This document shows, piece after piece, positions 1 to 4,802 of a stretch of DNA of 5,118 bases. This DNA is from Clostridia bacterium. Its GTDB lineage: Bacteria > Bacillota > Clostridia > UBA1381. Location: contig JAFODX010000091.1 of the NCBI GenBank assembly GCA_017380475.1, forward strand, positions 1 through 5,118, in the 5' to 3' direction. The notes beneath the pieces are model-generated. The model was given only the letters and a program-made list of their open reading frames with translations. It had not been told where the DNA came from and did not search any database. How positions within the stretch are numbered: position 1 is the first letter of the stretch; the number at the start of each line of letters is the position of its first letter. The position numbers were made by a program, and so were the translations under genes.

Positions 1-250
1 GCAGATTCTGCTGTGGGCGTCTAAAGGCGGGACTTGGGCGAGACGAGCTCTTTTTGGTTGTCTGTGCTGGCTCTGGCTTGTTCTGAGGAACATTTGCCGG
101 TGGTGGCGTCTGCTCTACAGCTGTAGAATCCTCATCCTGAGACATCATATTCTCATTCATCATAACCTTACCCTTCCAATGGCGGAAGTTAAGCTCTACC
201 ATATCCTCATCGGACTCAAAGCCCTCGGTAAGATGGGTGTCGTCAGCCTT
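1..250 (-). CDS. Unrecognised partial protein, Pro/Gln-rich C-terminal part, probably mobile-element DNA
   Basis: An open minus-strand frame runs from a TAA at 253-251 to the left edge without a stop, about 83 codons. It is in a different frame from spoIIIAE, which ends at 243. The first ATG is at 202-200, preceded by no good ribosome binding site, so the frame is more likely the 5'-truncated remainder of a longer gene joined to spoIIIAE. The first half is acidic (runs such as FESDEDMVELNF and MSQDEDS); the second half is low-complexity, disordered-looking and basic, rich in Pro, Gln, Lys and Ser (QTPPPANVPQNKPEP, then SSSRPSPAFRRPQQ). No domain is recognisable. A hand count gives 124 G or C in bases 1-240, higher than in the spoIIIAC/AD stretch beside it, and this fits foreign origin. 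Whether it is expressed is unknown. Confidence 0.4.
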
Positions 251-440
251 TTATTTCAGAGGTAACAGATGAAATAATGTTGTTGAAAATCTGTACGGGG
301 TTCAATGTAAAACTGCCTGAAGAAATCTCTTTTGCCGTGGAAGTGAACATATCATATCCCGATATTTCGGGGATTTCATATGCGAGAACCGATACGGGTA
401 TTAAAAAACATATTAAAATTATAACCGTAATCCGTTTCAC
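243..440 (-). pseudogene. spoIIIAE: Stage III sporulation protein AE, N-terminal fragment (about 65 aa of about 390)
   Basis: SpoIIIAE is the large polytopic membrane protein of the SpoIIIA complex, the mother-cell side of the channel feeding the engulfed forespore. The GTG start (440-438) overlaps the spoIIIAD stop by four bases (GTGA), the coupling usual in this operon. Residues 1-20 form a signal peptide (MKRITVIILICFLIPVSVLA). The following segment, with GSFTLNPVQIFNNIISSVTSEIK near its end, matches the family pattern just before the first main membrane helices. The frame then hits TGA at 245-243, while family members continue for more than 300 further residues. None of the expected transmembrane region is found in the 242 bases to the left edge in any frame I read. 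The fragment cannot give a working SpoIIIAE. The break may be a mobile insertion, a deletion or an assembly join; spoIIIAF-AH are not in the window. Confidence 0.75.
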
Positions 441-832
441 AGACCGTTCACCACCTTAAGGCACAACCGTAAAAACGAGATGATAACCGGCATTGAGAGA
501 ATCAGAATAGAAACCTTTCCTGCTGCCTCTACCTTCGATGCAACCGCCGCCTCGCCGCCGTCACGCAGTATTTCTGCGGCAAACTGTGATATATATGCAA
601 GTCCAACTGCTTTTATACACACTGAAAAGTATTTTATATCCATACCACATTCAGAAACTATCATCTCAAGCTCATTTGCAAGCTCGCCCACACCACTCAT
701 TACACTGCCTGCTATTATAACCGATGTGACAAGCGAAATGAGTAGTGCAATTTCAGGTTTTTGTTGACGGAGTGTGAGGGCAAGCAGTCCGCCGATTAAT
801 CCTGTTGCCGTGATTTTAACAAGCTCACTCAT
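437..832 (-). CDS. spoIIIAD: Stage III sporulation protein AD
   Basis: Small integral membrane protein of the SpoIIIA channel complex, acting in the mother-cell membrane around the forespore. It has 131 residues, close to the usual length of about 130. Hydrophobic segments lie at roughly 4-21, 27-47 and 104-125, with a weaker one near 70-85. Family hallmarks are the QKPE turn after the first helix (24-27) and the conserved stretch around residues 75-102 (GLAYISQFAAEILRDGG, then AVASKVE). The ATG start at 832-830 overlaps the spoIIIAC stop by four bases (ATGA), and its TGA overlaps the GTG of spoIIIAE in the same way, so it sits in a translationally coupled operon. The coding sequence looks intact. 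Known biology of the operon implies mother-cell sigma-E control, but no promoter is seen here. Confidence 0.93.
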   Translation of the reverse strand: MSELVKITATGLIGGLLALTLRQQKPEIALLISLVTSVIIAGSVMSGVGELANELEMIVSECGMDIKYFSVCIKAVGLAYISQFAAEILRDGGEAAVASKVEAAGKVSILILSMPVIISFLRLCLKVVNGL

Positions 833-1023
833 AGATTGAAAATCTGCTTGATTGACGCAAACAGCTCCCCTATACGTTCAGTCAGTATAAAAAGCACTAC
901 CACTAAACCTGCAATCGTTACTAAAAGTGCCTGCTCATCTCTCCCTGCACGGCTCAGTAACTGGTTTATCACTGCAACAACTATACCTATTCCCGCTATC
1001 TGAAATATCAAATCTATCTCCAT
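829..1023 (-). CDS. spoIIIAC: Stage III sporulation protein AC
   Basis: Very small two-helix membrane protein of the SpoIIIA complex. I place the start at the ATG 1023-1021, giving 64 residues beginning MEIDLIFQIAGIGIVV, which aligns with the start of known SpoIIIAC proteins of about 65-68 residues. A GGAG sits seven bases upstream of this ATG. The frame can be extended to a TTG at 1044-1042 (71 residues), but that adds MHERSEE, overlaps spoIIIAB and lacks the family pattern. Transmembrane helices are at about 5-24 and 32-50. The family motif FQIAGIGIVVA is visible. With the ATG start the gene begins 13 bases after the spoIIIAB stop, and it ends overlapping the spoIIIAD ATG by four bases. Confidence 0.92.
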   Translation of the reverse strand: MEIDLIFQIAGIGIVVAVINQLLSRAGRDEQALLVTIAGLVVVLFILTERIGELFASIKQIFNL

Positions 1024-1036
1024 TTCCTCACTCCGT

Positions 1037-1540
1037 TCATGCAATGATTATAAGAACAAACACCCCCAAAAGAATTCCGCAACTGCGGTATGGCTTTGAA
1101 AGCCTTGTGTATTCTGCATCTGCAAGCCCTGCATATTCATCAAGCTGTTTTACAGTCCTTGAAATCGCCTTTTTCTGACCGTCTGCATCGCTCATTCCGA
1201 GTTGATTGCCTAGCTGTAGCAAGACGTCCTTTTCAGGTTCTGTAATCCCCGTACGGTCGATATATTCATCAACCGTATCAGCCCACGCACGCCGTATTCC
1301 GCAATCCCCGATTTTGTCCGCACAGGCATTGAAAAAGCCGTACATTGCAGGCGATGTGTCCAGACGCCTGAAAATCCGTTCAAGCTCACAATGCCCGAAC
1401 TCAATTTCGGATGCGGTAAATGTTAACGCGCCCGAAACTGACCTCAGAAAATCACGATGCTTTTTCAGCAGGTCCGAAAAGTAAAATCCGCAGTATGCAG
1501 ATACTATAAAAATCAGCAATCCCCCAAACAGCCTTATCAC
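1037..1540 (-). CDS. spoIIIAB: Stage III sporulation protein AB
   Basis: Membrane-anchored component of the SpoIIIA channel, distantly related to the GspF-type platform proteins of type II secretion and pili, and thought to work with the SpoIIIAA ATPase. It has 167 residues, close to the usual length of about 170. An N-terminal membrane segment lies at 4-22 and a C-terminal hydrophobic one at about 153-167, with a helical soluble part between. A family-typical LGNQLG motif is at 110-115, followed by DADGQKKAI. The start is a GTG (1540-1538), overlapping the spoIIIAA TGA as GTGA; this gives the correct family N-terminus directly before the hydrophobic segment. The gene ends 13 bases before the preferred spoIIIAC ATG. 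No defects are seen. Confidence 0.92.
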   Translation of the reverse strand: MIRLFGGLLIFIVSAYCGFYFSDLLKKHRDFLRSVSGALTFTASEIEFGHCELERIFRRLDTSPAMYGFFNACADKIGDCGIRRAWADTVDEYIDRTGITEPEKDVLLQLGNQLGMSDADGQKKAISRTVKQLDEYAGLADAEYTRLSKPYRSCGILLGVFVLIIIA

Positions 1541-2457
1541 GGTTCTTCCACCTTCTCCACCGTACCTGCTCCGTTGCGTTTTGAAAGCGTGATTACAACA
1601 TCAAACATCGGGAGCATTTTCCGAAACGCTTTTCTGTTTAACAACTGTTCCCTACCTCTGCCGTGTGCCGTTGCAATAACACTTACACCGCTGTTTATGA
1701 TTTTTGAAACAGCGTCTGCATCGTGGTCTGTTCCTAACTCGTCTGTGGCTATTACATCAGGCGACATTGACCGCAACATCGTTGTCATTGCATATGCTTT
1801 AGGGCAGTTTTCAAGCACCGTGGTATGACCGCCCAAATCAAATCCGCTTTCACCGTTATGCATCGCCGCAACTTCGCAACGCTCGTCCGCAACACCCACA
1901 CAATAACCACGGTTGGAAATATTTCGTATCAAGTCACGTAACAGTGTTGTTTTTCCGCAACCGGGCGGCGATATTATCAATGTATTTCTGACCCCATCGT
2001 TTAAAACAGTTCCGATAACAGCATCTGACACGCCTTTTATTTCCGTTGCAAGCCGTATGTTCATTGCCGATATATTCTTTATGAAATTTACCTCATCACC
2101 CTCCGTAACCGCCGTTCCGACTATCCCCACACGGTGACCGCCCTCAACGGTGATATATCCGTTTCTTATTTCATTTTTCACAGAGTATAACGACGATTTC
2201 GTTATACGCTCCAAAAGCTCGTCTAATTGTTTTTTTGTTGTATGTATCCCCGCCTGTTCTTCACGGCAGAGAATACCTTTTTGCGTTATGTAATAATCGG
2301 CATCGGGATAACGTATAAATAACGGTTTACCCTGTATCAGCCGTATTTCTTCCGCCTCATCAAGATTGATATTATACATATACCGCCTTATAGACGGCGG
2401 AAGTATGTTTATAATATTATTCCGGGGCGTGGCCTCCTCGTTTGTTACTATATACAT
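1537..2457 (-). CDS. spoIIIAA: Stage III sporulation protein AA, AAA+/secretion-type ATPase
   Basis: Cytoplasmic ATPase of the SpoIIIA-SpoIIQ feeding-tube complex, related to the motor ATPases of type II/IV secretion. It is presumed to energise channel assembly or transport from mother cell to forespore after engulfment. It has 306 residues, the family's usual length. The P-loop is at 163-170 (SPPGCGKT) and the Walker B region at 234-240 (DVIATDE). An N-terminal domain contains EIRLIQGKPLF (37-47) and the conserved GYITVEGGHRVGIVG (100-114). A GGHTTVLENCPKAYAMTTMLRSMSP-type region precedes Walker B (written in parts: GGHTTV at 209-214, LRSMSPD at 228-234). The ATG at 2457-2455 has an excellent AAGGAGG eight bases upstream (2472-2466). 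It is the first gene of the operon and diverges from mntP. All key residues are present. Confidence 0.96.
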   Translation of the reverse strand: MYIVTNEEATPRNNIINILPPSIRRYMYNINLDEAEEIRLIQGKPLFIRYPDADYYITQKGILCREEQAGIHTTKKQLDELLERITKSSLYSVKNEIRNGYITVEGGHRVGIVGTAVTEGDEVNFIKNISAMNIRLATEIKGVSDAVIGTVLNDGVRNTLIISPPGCGKTTLLRDLIRNISNRGYCVGVADERCEVAAMHNGESGFDLGGHTTVLENCPKAYAMTTMLRSMSPDVIATDELGTDHDADAVSKIINSGVSVIATAHGRGREQLLNRKAFRKMLPMFDVVITLSKRNGAGTVEKVEEP

Positions 2458-2603
2458 AAGGCTGTCCTCCTTAAATAGTTTATGATAAATTCTATTAAGA
2501 CAACCCTGTTTATAGAACTCTTAAAATATATTTTTATTTTCTATTGCATAAAATACAAAAATGTGATAATATAATATGAAATAATGCTAATCGGGAGAGA
2601 ATA
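2458..2603. other. Divergent intergenic region between spoIIIAA and mntP
   Basis: A 146-base AT-rich spacer. On the minus strand it holds the spoIIIAA ribosome binding site (AAGGAGG at 2472-2466) and should hold the sigma-E promoter of the spoIIIA operon. The only -10-like strings I see there are TATGCAAT (2550-2543) and CATAAACT nearer the gene, and neither has a convincing sigma-E -35 at the right distance. On the plus strand it carries the mntP promoter and ribosome binding site. No structured RNA leader is visible. Confidence 0.6.
2544..2572 (+). promoter_or_regulatory. Candidate sigma-A promoter for mntP
   Basis: A weak -35 TTGCAT (2544-2549), a 17-base spacer and a -10 TAATAT (2567-2572) with an extended -10 TG at 2564-2565. 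A perfect TATAAT also lies at 2570-2575 but lacks a -35 at a normal distance. Either would start transcription near 2580, giving a leader of only about 25 bases. Confidence 0.45.
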
Positions 2604-3176
2604 ATGGGAATTACAGAGCTTTTACTTATCGCAATAGGTTTGTCAATGGACGCTTTTGCAGTTTCAGTATGCAAAGGCCTCGCAACACAAAAGCTTAAAT
2701 TAAAGCATTATATTTCAGCAGGACTGTGGTTCGGCGGGTTTCAGGCCCTGATGCCTACCATAGGTTATTTCCTTGGCTCAACTTTTCAGCAGTATATAAC
2801 TTCAATAGACCACTGGGTTGCATTTGTATTACTTGCTATTATCGGGCTGAATATGATTAAAGAATCATTTTCAGGCGAAGTTGAAGAGTGTAACTCTTGC
2901 TTTGCGGCAAAAACGATGCTGGTTATGGCAATTGCAACAAGTATCGACGCACTTGCAGTAGGAATCACTTTTGCTTTTATGATACGTGAGATTCCACGTC
3001 TGCTTTTCGCTGTTTGTGCAATTGGTATTATAACATTTATGCTCTCTGCACTCGGAATAAAAGTCGGAAACATTTTCGGAACACGCTACAAGTCCAAAGC
3101 CGAACTTGCCGGCGGAATTATACTTGTCCTTATGGGCACGAAAATCCTGTTGGAGGGCATGGGCGTAATTGCCTGA
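2604..3176 (+). CDS. mntP: Manganese efflux pump MntP
   Basis: Inner-membrane exporter (MntP/YebN, DUF204 family) that lowers cytoplasmic Mn(II). It has 190 residues, the usual family size. The two inverted halves each carry the family signature with a membrane-embedded Asp: GLSMDAFAVS with Asp16 and ATSIDALAVG with Asp115. About six hydrophobic segments can be traced, at roughly 3-22, 36-58, 70-87, 103-126, 132-154 and 167-187. A polar central loop contains two cysteines (residues 96 and 99). The ATG at 2604 is preceded by GGGAGAG (2593-2599) at good spacing and gives the canonical N-terminus. Many relatives sit behind a yybP-ykoY Mn riboswitch; here the leader appears too short for one. It diverges from spoIIIAA and is followed 46 bases later by metA, with no terminator between them. 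Confidence 0.95.
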   Translation: MGITELLLIAIGLSMDAFAVSVCKGLATQKLKLKHYISAGLWFGGFQALMPTIGYFLGSTFQQYITSIDHWVAFVLLAIIGLNMIKESFSGEVEECNSCFAAKTMLVMAIATSIDALAVGITFAFMIREIPRLLFAVCAIGIITFMLSALGIKVGNIFGTRYKSKAELAGGIILVLMGTKILLEGMGVIA

Positions 3177-3201
3177 CTTATATTAAATTTTAAAATATAA
3201 T
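3173..3201 (+). promoter_or_regulatory. Candidate sigma-A promoter for metA
   Basis: A -35 CTGACT (3173-3178, four of six consensus bases), a 17-base spacer and a perfect -10 TATAAT (3196-3201). The -35 overlaps the mntP stop codon. A start near 3208 would leave a leader of only about 15 bases containing the ribosome binding site AGAGGTGG (3211-3218), so there is no room for a SAM riboswitch or T-box. Read-through from mntP is also possible. Confidence 0.5.
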
Positions 3202-3222
3202 TAACCTGAAAGAGGTGGATAT

Positions 3223-4140
3223 ATGCCTATTAAAATTGCAGATAAGCTTCCTGCAACAAAACAGCTTGAAAAAGAAAACATATTTGTTATGACCGAAAAG
3301 CGTGCGGCAAAGCAGGATATCCGTCCGCTTAAAATTGCTATAATAAACCTTATGCCTGAAAAGATAAAAACGGAAACACAACTTTTGAGATTACTCTCAA
3401 ATACACCGCTTCAGGTTGAGGTAGAGCTTATACAGATGTCTACACACGTTTCAAAGAATACGTCCGAAGAACATCTTTCAACTTTCTATAAGGAATTTTC
3501 CGACATCAGAAACAGCAAATACGACGGTATGATTATCACAGGTGCACCTGTTGAGAATATCGACTTTACGGACGTTGACTATTGGGACGAGCTTGCCGAG
3601 ATTATGGAATGGTCAAAAACACACGTTACATCGACACTCCATATCTGTTGGGCAGCACAGGCAGGTCTTTATTACCATTACGGTATCCCCAAGTACCCGC
3701 TGTCGGAAAAGTGTTCCGGTGTGTTCAGACATAATGTGCGCCGTACAACAGCAAAGCTCGTACGTGGTTTTGACAGTACATTCTTTGCACCGCACTCACG
3801 CCATACAGAGGTGCGTGCAGAAGATATACATAAAGTTTCAGACCTTGAAATCCTTGCCGATTCGGATGATGCAGGCGTTTATATTGTGACAACAAAAAAG
3901 GGCAGACAGATATTTGTTATGGGCCACAGCGAATACGACGCTGACACGCTTAAAAATGAGTATTTCCGTGACCTTGACAAGGGTATGAACCCGAATATCC
4001 CTGCAAACTATTTCACAAACGACGATCCGAAAAAGAAGCCGTTGGTAAGATGGCGTTCGCACGCACATTTACTGTTCTCAAACTGGCTGAACTATTTCGT
4101 ATACCAGATTACACCGTATAATATTGACGAAATCAACTAA
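3223..4140 (+). CDS. metA: Homoserine O-acetyltransferase (MetA/HTS family)
   Basis: Acylates the hydroxyl of L-homoserine, the first committed step of methionine synthesis, in the cytoplasm. It has 305 residues, the full length of the MetA (homoserine trans-succinylase fold, class-I glutamine-amidotransferase-like) family. The nucleophile Cys142 lies in [16 protein letters not shown], and the His235/Glu237 pair lies in FVMGHSEYD. The N-terminal block [11 protein letters not shown] and the internal [13 protein letters not shown] are typical. Residue 111 is Glu ([10 protein letters not shown]). From published work on family members, Glu111 favours acetyl-CoA and Gly111 favours succinyl-CoA, so I predict an acetyltransferase (EC 2.3.1.31) although such genes are often labelled succinyltransferase. 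The ATG at 3223 has AGAGGTGG just upstream. No clear terminator follows the TAA. No other methionine genes are in the window. Confidence 0.96.
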   Translation: MPIKIADKLPATKQLEKENIFVMTEKRAAKQDIRPLKIAIINLMPEKIKTETQLLRLLSNTPLQVEVELIQMSTHVSKNTSEEHLSTFYKEFSDIRNSKYDGMIITGAPVENIDFTDVDYWDELAEIMEWSKTHVTSTLHICWAAQAGLYYHYGIPKYPLSEKCSGVFRHNVRRTTAKLVRGFDSTFFAPHSRHTEVRAEDIHKVSDLEILADSDDAGVYIVTTKKGRQIFVMGHSEYDADTLKNEYFRDLDKGMNPNIPANYFTNDDPKKKPLVRWRSHAHLLFSNWLNYFVYQITPYNIDEIN

Positions 4141-4161
4141 AAAAACGACTATCACGGCACT

Positions 4162-4225
4162 TTATCGGTACAAACTTACAATTTAGAAGAATTTAGGATT
4201 TTTCGTATTGACAAAGTACCGATAA
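4162..4225. repeat. Inverted repeat TTATCGGTAC / GTACCGATAA, possible operator pair
   Basis: Exact 10-bp arms at 4162-4171 and 4216-4225. The right arm lies wholly inside the spacer between -35 and -10 of the consensus promoter; the left arm lies 54 bp upstream centre to centre, close to five helical turns. This fits two sites for a looping repressor, though that is inference. A hairpin in RNA would have a 44-base loop and no following U-run, so a terminator is unlikely. Confidence 0.45.
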
Positions 4226-4236
4226 TTTGCTATAAT
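4208..4236 (+). promoter_or_regulatory. Perfect-consensus sigma-A promoter, probably for tRNA-Leu
   Basis: TTGACA at 4208-4213, a 17-base spacer, and TATAAT at 4231-4236: both boxes and the spacing are exact consensus. Transcription should begin near 4243 and run through the tRNA-Leu gene to the terminator at about 4626. Strong promoters are normal for tRNA genes. The roughly 245-base leader before the tRNA is long, probably because of the repeat-bounded segment at 4338-4484. Confidence 0.75.
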
Positions 4237-4337
4237 AGTCAATGTTGATTATGGTTTTTCCATTTTCATTGATGAGGATTAAGCGATATGCTCCTCCTCG
4301 GTGTATCTCTACCGTGTAAAATTTAAGAGATAAAATT

Positions 4338-4451
4338 TAATACGCACCAGTGGCGGAAATTTTCCGATGCCCCAAGAAAGCGAGCATTTGCGAAGCTTGA
4401 TTGGTTGGCAGAGGTTATGCAGGGAGCGAAGCGAGTCGTGGGCAGACGCGC
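4338..4451 (+). repeat. Partial duplicate of the tRNA-Leu 5' end, split and degenerate
   Basis: Bases 4338-4358 are identical (21 of 21) to 4485-4505, that is, six leader bases (TAATAC) plus the first 15 bases of tRNA-Leu (GCACCAGTGGCGGAA). A second word, GGCAGACGCGC at 4441-4451, is identical to D-arm bases 4508-4518 of the tRNA. In the intact tRNA the two words are two bases apart; here 82 bases separate them. No anticodon arm or T arm follows, so this cannot make a tRNA. It may be a tRNA duplicate broken by a small insertion, or a scar of recombination at the tRNA. Confidence 0.65.
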
Positions 4452-4484
4452 GGCTGACTGTTCCGCATACAGTGCAACAAAACA

Positions 4485-4505
4485 TAATACGCACCAGTGG
4501 CGGAA
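4485..4505 (+). repeat. Second copy of the 21-bp direct repeat, overlapping the start of tRNA-Leu
   Basis: Exact partner of 4338-4358, offset by 147 bp. The flanking bases differ on both sides (T/A before, A/T after), so the identity ends exactly at 21 bp. Fifteen of the bases belong to the functional tRNA. Confidence 0.75.
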
Positions 4506-4574
4506 TTGGCAGACGCGCTAGACTTAGGATCTAGTGTCCCCGACGTGAAGGTTCAAGTCCTTTCTGGTGCACCA
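4491..4574 (+). tRNA. tRNA-Leu (anticodon UAG)
   Basis: A complete class II tRNA of 84 bases including the encoded CCA (4572-4574). The acceptor stem GCACCAG (4491-4497) pairs perfectly with CTGGTGC, and the discriminator base is A at 4571. The anticodon stem CTAGA/TCTAG (4518-4522, 4530-4534) encloses the loop CTTAGGA, with the anticodon TAG at 4525-4527 reading CUN leucine codons. The variable arm has a short GTC/GAC stem. The T arm is GAAGG-TTCAAGT-CCTTT with one G-T wobble pair. A discriminator A and a long variable arm fit leucine. It lies in its own unit between the promoter at 4208 and the terminator at 4583. Confidence 0.96.
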
Positions 4575-4582
4575 AACAGTAG

Positions 4583-4626
4583 AAATCCGAACCTTGTACC
4601 AATCGGTGAAGGGTTCGGATTTTTAT
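4583..4626 (+). terminator. Rho-independent terminator of tRNA-Leu
   Basis: Arms ATCCGAACC (4585-4593) and GGTTCGGAT (4612-4620) pair perfectly and can be extended by two A-T pairs at the base. The loop is about 18 bases, and a TTTTATTAT run follows. It starts only nine bases after the tRNA CCA. Confidence 0.88.
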
Positions 4627-4687
4627 TATATCTTGACTATCCTAATTTTAATAGCAAACTCGAAAAACAATAATATCGAAATCTCAG

Positions 4688-4720
4688 GAGATAAAACTTT
4701 AATCAGTTTTATCTCTTTTT
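4688..4720 (+). terminator. Second rho-independent terminator, no obvious upstream gene
   Basis: An 11-bp perfect stem, GAGATAAAACT (4688-4698) with AGTTTTATCTC (4705-4715), a six-base loop and then TTTTT. The T-run is only on the plus strand. The preceding 60 bases (4627-4687) contain no gene, so it is either a back-up for the tRNA unit, the remains of a lost gene's end, or insulation of tnpV from upstream transcription. Confidence 0.82.
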
Positions 4721-4741
4721 ATTATATTTTTATCCGCACAT

Positions 4742-4770
4742 TCGTCAAAGTAAATGCCTTCTGATAAAAT
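4742..4770 (+). promoter_or_regulatory. Candidate promoter for tnpV
   Basis: A -35-like TCGTCA (4742-4747, four of six consensus bases), a 17-base spacer and a -10 TAAAAT (4765-4770) with an extended TG at 4762-4763. It lies just after the second terminator and about 32 bases before the tnpV start, with GAAGGAGG (4786-4793) in the short leader. Confidence 0.5.
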
Positions 4771-4802
4771 GAAGATACCAAATTTGAAGGAGGCGTAAAG
4801 CT

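Larger units (their letters stand above)
4141..4490 (+). other. 350-base gene-free region between metA and tRNA-Leu
   Basis: No convincing protein gene. In order it holds an AT-rich stretch, one arm of an inverted repeat (4162-4171), a consensus promoter (4208-4236) with the second arm in its spacer (4216-4225), a possibly structured leader (about 4243-4337), and a segment that begins with an exact copy of the tRNA-Leu 5' end (4338-4358) and continues to the tRNA. Within that segment, 4360-4480 is locally more GC-rich and contains the repeated words GCGAAGC and GGCAGA. It is probably transcribed as the tRNA leader. Confidence 0.6.

Noticed and set aside
277..767. Plus-strand open frames opposite spoIIIAD and spoIIIAE
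   Set aside because: They are antisense to well-recognised spoIIIA genes, lack ribosome binding sites and resemble no family.
1024..1044. Longer spoIIIAC from a TTG at 1044
   Set aside because: The ATG at 1023 has GGAG seven bases upstream and gives the family N-terminus; the extension adds an unmatched MHERSEE and overlaps spoIIIAB.
2473..2560. Sigma-E promoter for the spoIIIA operon on the minus strand
   Set aside because: The operon should have one, but the -10-like strings TATGCAAT (2550-2543) and CATAAACT have no convincing -35 at 13-15 bases, so I cannot place it.
3177..3222. Terminator between mntP and metA
   Set aside because: The AT-rich near-palindrome here is weak and has no GC stem or clean T-run; it fits better as the metA promoter.
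4242..4319. A 25-codon open frame (begins MLIMVFPFSLM) just after the consensus promoter
   Set aside because: It starts almost at the predicted transcription start, has no ribosome binding site and no recognisable product.
4309..4494. Minus-strand 61-codon open frame over the repeat segment
   Set aside because: It reads through the tRNA-like repeats antisense, has no ribosome binding site and looks like a chance frame.
4567..4764. Plus-strand 65-codon open frame after tRNA-Leu
   Set aside because: It begins inside the tRNA 3' end and crosses two terminators, so it cannot be a normal gene.
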